From Gammaproteobacteria bacterium (GTDB lineage: Bacteria; Pseudomonadota; Gammaproteobacteria; Pseudomonadales; Azotimanducaceae), in NCBI GenBank assembly GCA_026708185.1, contig JAPOVK010000057.1, positions 1-64,000 of the forward strand: a DNA stretch of 64,000 bases. Reading direction: 5' to 3'. Positions 62,051-64,000 of the stretch are shown piece by piece. Position 1 is the first letter of the stretch, and the number at the start of each line of letters is the position of its first letter. Position numbers and translations under genes: made by a program. The notes beneath the pieces were generated by a model. It was given only the letters and a program-made list of their open reading frames with translations, was not told the DNA's origin and did not search any database.

Positions 62051-62821
62051 ATGCTCGAATTCTGCAAGGTCGACAAGACCGACCACATTATGACCGTCAC
62101 GCTGAACCGGCCGGAACGCCTCAACGCGCTGCACCCGCCGGCCAATGCCGAGCTCGGCGAGGTCTTCGACGACTTCGCCAACGACGACGACATGTGGGTC
62201 GCCATCATGACCGGCGAAGGCCGGGGCTTCAGTGCGGGCAACGACCTGCGCCACCAGGCGGAAGGCGGCGTGCGGGTGCCGACGCCACGGGGTTTCGGCG
62301 GGCTGACTTCGCGGTTCGACCTGACCAAGCCGGTCTACGCGGCGGTCAACGGCGTGGCCATGGGCGGTGGTTTCGAAATCGCCTTGGCGTGCGACGTCAT
62401 CATCGCCTCCGAGAACGCGGTCTTCGCCTTGCCGGAGCCGAAGGTCGGCCTTGCAGCACTCGCGGGCGGCCTGCAACGCCTGCCGCGCCAGATCGGCTCG
62501 AAGCGCGCGCTCGGCATGATCCTGACCGGTCGTCACGTGTCCGCCCAGGAAGGCTACGAACTGGGCTTCGTCAACGCCGTGGTGCCCCACGACAAGCTCC
62601 TGGAAGAGACCCATCGCTGGGTGCAGATGACCCTCGAATGCGCGCCGCTGTCCATTCGCGCAAGCAAGGACGTGGTCTACCGCAGCCTGAGCATGGGCTC
62701 GCTGGAGGAGTCGATGGCGGTCCGCTACGACTCCGTGGCTGCGCTGTCGAGCAGCCAGGACTTCATCGAGGGGCCGCGCGCGTTCTCCGAGAAGCGGCCG
62801 CCGCGCTGGCAAGGAAGATAG
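62051..62821 (+). CDS. Enoyl-CoA hydratase/isomerase family protein
   Basis: The 256-residue crotonase hydrates or isomerises acyl-CoA double bonds. The oxyanion segment GEGRGFSAGNDLRHQ and the second loop VNGVAMGGGFEIALACDVIIAS are normal. The catalytic glutamate position is in LPEPKVGLAALAGGLQRLPRQ, where the first E is present. The AAGGLQRLP element (A-G-G-L) is common in the short-chain 3-hydroxyacyl-CoA and bile-acid-like branches. The start ATG at 62051 follows GGGAAGCCTCCC. The substrate is unknown. Confidence 0.9.
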   Translation: MLEFCKVDKTDHIMTVTLNRPERLNALHPPANAELGEVFDDFANDDDMWVAIMTGEGRGFSAGNDLRHQAEGGVRVPTPRGFGGLTSRFDLTKPVYAAVNGVAMGGGFEIALACDVIIASENAVFALPEPKVGLAALAGGLQRLPRQIGSKRALGMILTGRHVSAQEGYELGFVNAVVPHDKLLEETHRWVQMTLECAPLSIRASKDVVYRSLSMGSLEESMAVRYDSVAALSSSQDFIEGPRAFSEKRPPRWQGR

Positions 62822-62863
62822 CTTAAGGCCTAGCCCGCTAACGCGTCCCCTGCGGCGGGTAGT

Positions 62864-63505
62864 GTGGCGGCCCACGTCCCGTACCGCGCCACCTGGCTGA
62901 ACGCCCGGGTGTTGCTGGTCAACGCGCTGGCGTTCTGCGGCGGGTTCTCGATCATGTCCCTGGAACTTCTCGGCGGTCGCATTCTGGCGCCGTGGTTCGG
63001 TGGCAGCATCTATGTCTGGGGCAGCATCATCACGGTGTTCATGCTGGCCCTGTCGCTCGGCTACCTGATTGGCGGCCGACTGTCGTTGCGCGCACCCACG
63101 CTCGCCAAGTTCGGCGGCATCCTCACCGTCGCTGCCGTGATCCTCTACCCCACGGTCCATCTAGCCGAGCCCACAATGGTGTGGGTCTTCGAACGTATTG
63201 AGGATCCGCGCTACGGCAGCCTCGTCGCATCGCTCATGCTGTTCGTTGCGCCAACCGTCGTGCTAGGCGCCATCTCGCCGTACTCCGTTCGACTCCTGGT
63301 GCGCCAGCGCGAGGAGTCGGGCAAGGTCGCGGGCACCCTGTATTTCGTGTCCACCCTCGGCAGCGCTCTCGGGACGCTGGCGACGAGCTTCTATTTCGTG
63401 CTCTGGTTCGAGATCGACACCATCGTCACGTGCCTGGCGGGACTGTTGCTTGGGCTCGGCGCCCTAGCGGTTGCGGTCGGTGTCAATACGGAGGCCCCCG
63501 CGTGA
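62864..63505 (+). CDS. Membrane half of a split fused-MFS/spermidine-synthase-like protein
   Basis: The 213-residue integral membrane protein has about six or seven helices. The N-terminal MSLELLGGRILAPWFGGSIYVWGSIITVFMLALSLGYLIGGRLS matches the MFS-like membrane domain that normally precedes a spermidine-synthase-like domain. ISPYSVRLLVRQREESGKVAGTLYFVSTLGSALGTL is the second conserved block. The GTG at 62864 is used. Its stop overlaps the GTG of the next gene by four bases, so the two halves are one translation unit. Confidence 0.8.
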   Translation: MAAHVPYRATWLNARVLLVNALAFCGGFSIMSLELLGGRILAPWFGGSIYVWGSIITVFMLALSLGYLIGGRLSLRAPTLAKFGGILTVAAVILYPTVHLAEPTMVWVFERIEDPRYGSLVASLMLFVAPTVVLGAISPYSVRLLVRQREESGKVAGTLYFVSTLGSALGTLATSFYFVLWFEIDTIVTCLAGLLLGLGALAVAVGVNTEAPA

Positions 63506-64000
63506 TCCGGTGGCGACGCCTTGTACTGGCCGCCGCATTGGCGTCTGCGCTTCCGGCGGCGTCGGCTGTCGACGTACTGCACCGGGAACGTTCCCTCTAC
63601 CAGACCATCCTGATCACTGAGGATCGCAATCGGATCTGCATGCAGTTCTCGGTCCGCGAGCAGCAGCGCAACCAGTCCTGCTTCAACCCTCGGCGGCCGA
63701 AGCGGATGGTGTTCACCTATACGCGCATGATGATGGGTGCCCTGCTGCTCGAGCCCGAACCCGTCAACGTGCTGATCGCGGGCCTCGGCGGCGGCACGTT
63801 GCCCACCGCGCTACACGACCTGCTGCCCGAGGCGCACATCGATACCGTGGAGATCGACCCGGCGGTGGTCGCCGCCGCGCGCAGGTACTTCGGCTTTGCG
63901 ACCGGCGAGCGCCAAGTGGTGCATGTGCGCGATGCGCGCGTTTTCATCAAGCGTGCGGTCACGGACGACGTGCGCTACGACCTGGTCATGCTCGATGCAT
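63502..64000 (+). CDS. Exported spermidine-synthase-like protein (partial)
   Basis: 166 codons are in the window; the gene runs off the right edge. It starts with a GTG overlapping the previous stop. A signal-like N-terminus (LVLAAALASALPAASAVD) is followed by the SAM-binding Rossmann elements of spermidine synthases: VLIAGLGGGTLPTALHDLLPEAHIDTVEIDPAVVAAAR and RVFIKRAVTDDVRYDLVMLDA. The export signal is odd, because polyamine synthesis is cytosolic. It may work on a periplasmic or membrane-associated substrate. Confidence 0.78.
   Translation, partial: MIRWRRLVLAAALASALPAASAVDVLHRERSLYQTILITEDRNRICMQFSVREQQRNQSCFNPRRPKRMVFTYTRMMMGALLLEPEPVNVLIAGLGGGTLPTALHDLLPEAHIDTVEIDPAVVAAARRYFGFATGERQVVHVRDARVFIKRAVTDDVRYDLVMLDA

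Noticed and set aside
62014-63160. N-terminal extension of apbE to 63160
   Set aside because: The open frame runs back through the enoyl-CoA hydratase gene on the other strand. The lipobox and ribosome site put the start at 62014.

Overview
The window is about 64 kb of GC-rich, densely coded bacterial chromosome. The conserved blocks point to a Gram-negative gammaproteobacterium: lptF-lptG beside pepA-holC-valS; comEC near exbB-exbD-msbA-lpxK-kdsB; lolCDE; and the FabY-type ketoacyl synthase best known from Pseudomonas. LPS export, KDO activation and lipoprotein release show a normal outer membrane. PhyH dioxygenase, two PQQ-type quinoproteins, a sodium channel and a DUF3500 lipoprotein suggest an aerobic, probably marine heterotroph. 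That last step, and any species name, is inference. No rRNA, tRNA or CRISPR array was seen.

Layout. 1-8.8 kb: 3' end of dinG, a hypothetical gene, uvrB, a voltage-gated sodium channel, a secreted alpha/beta hydrolase, then a PhyH dioxygenase overlapping a PQQ quinoprotein. 8.8-18.7 kb: MFS transporter, RDD protein, lptFG, pepA-holC-valS and prs. 18.7-24.2 kb: secreted FG-GAP protein, flavoprotein, DUF3500 lipoprotein, P-loop kinase, DUF2087 protein and DsbA/HCCA-isomerase-like protein.

24.3-36.2 kb is the accessory part. It holds a decayed ABC exporter (two frame changes and an internal deletion), hipBA, a secreted Calx-beta protein, a vapC-like toxin with a shrunken antitoxin, hisHF with a quinone oxidoreductase, a TSUP permease, traces of mobile DNA, and a tandem pair of Uma2 nuclease genes whose first copy is frameshifted.

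36.1-46.3 kb concerns acyl-CoA metabolism. A giant single-chain biotin-dependent carboxylase (CT-alpha, CT-beta, biotin carboxylase, biotinyl domain) is divergent from moaB, a thiolase and fabY. Carboxylase and FabY could together supply malonyl-CoA and start fatty-acid synthesis. A PQQ sugar dehydrogenase follows.

46.3-64 kb is envelope biogenesis: exbB-exbD-(msbA fused in frame to lpxK)-kdsB, a DUF3108-like protein, clpB with a candidate heat-shock promoter, comEC, DUF2062, lolC-lolD-lolE, then apbE, an enoyl-CoA hydratase and a split membrane/exported spermidine-synthase-like pair cut by the window end.

The most unusual items are the MsbA-LpxK fusion, the CT-first carboxylase with an EAFKIF biotin site, and two families of dispersed hairpin repeats placed between genes.
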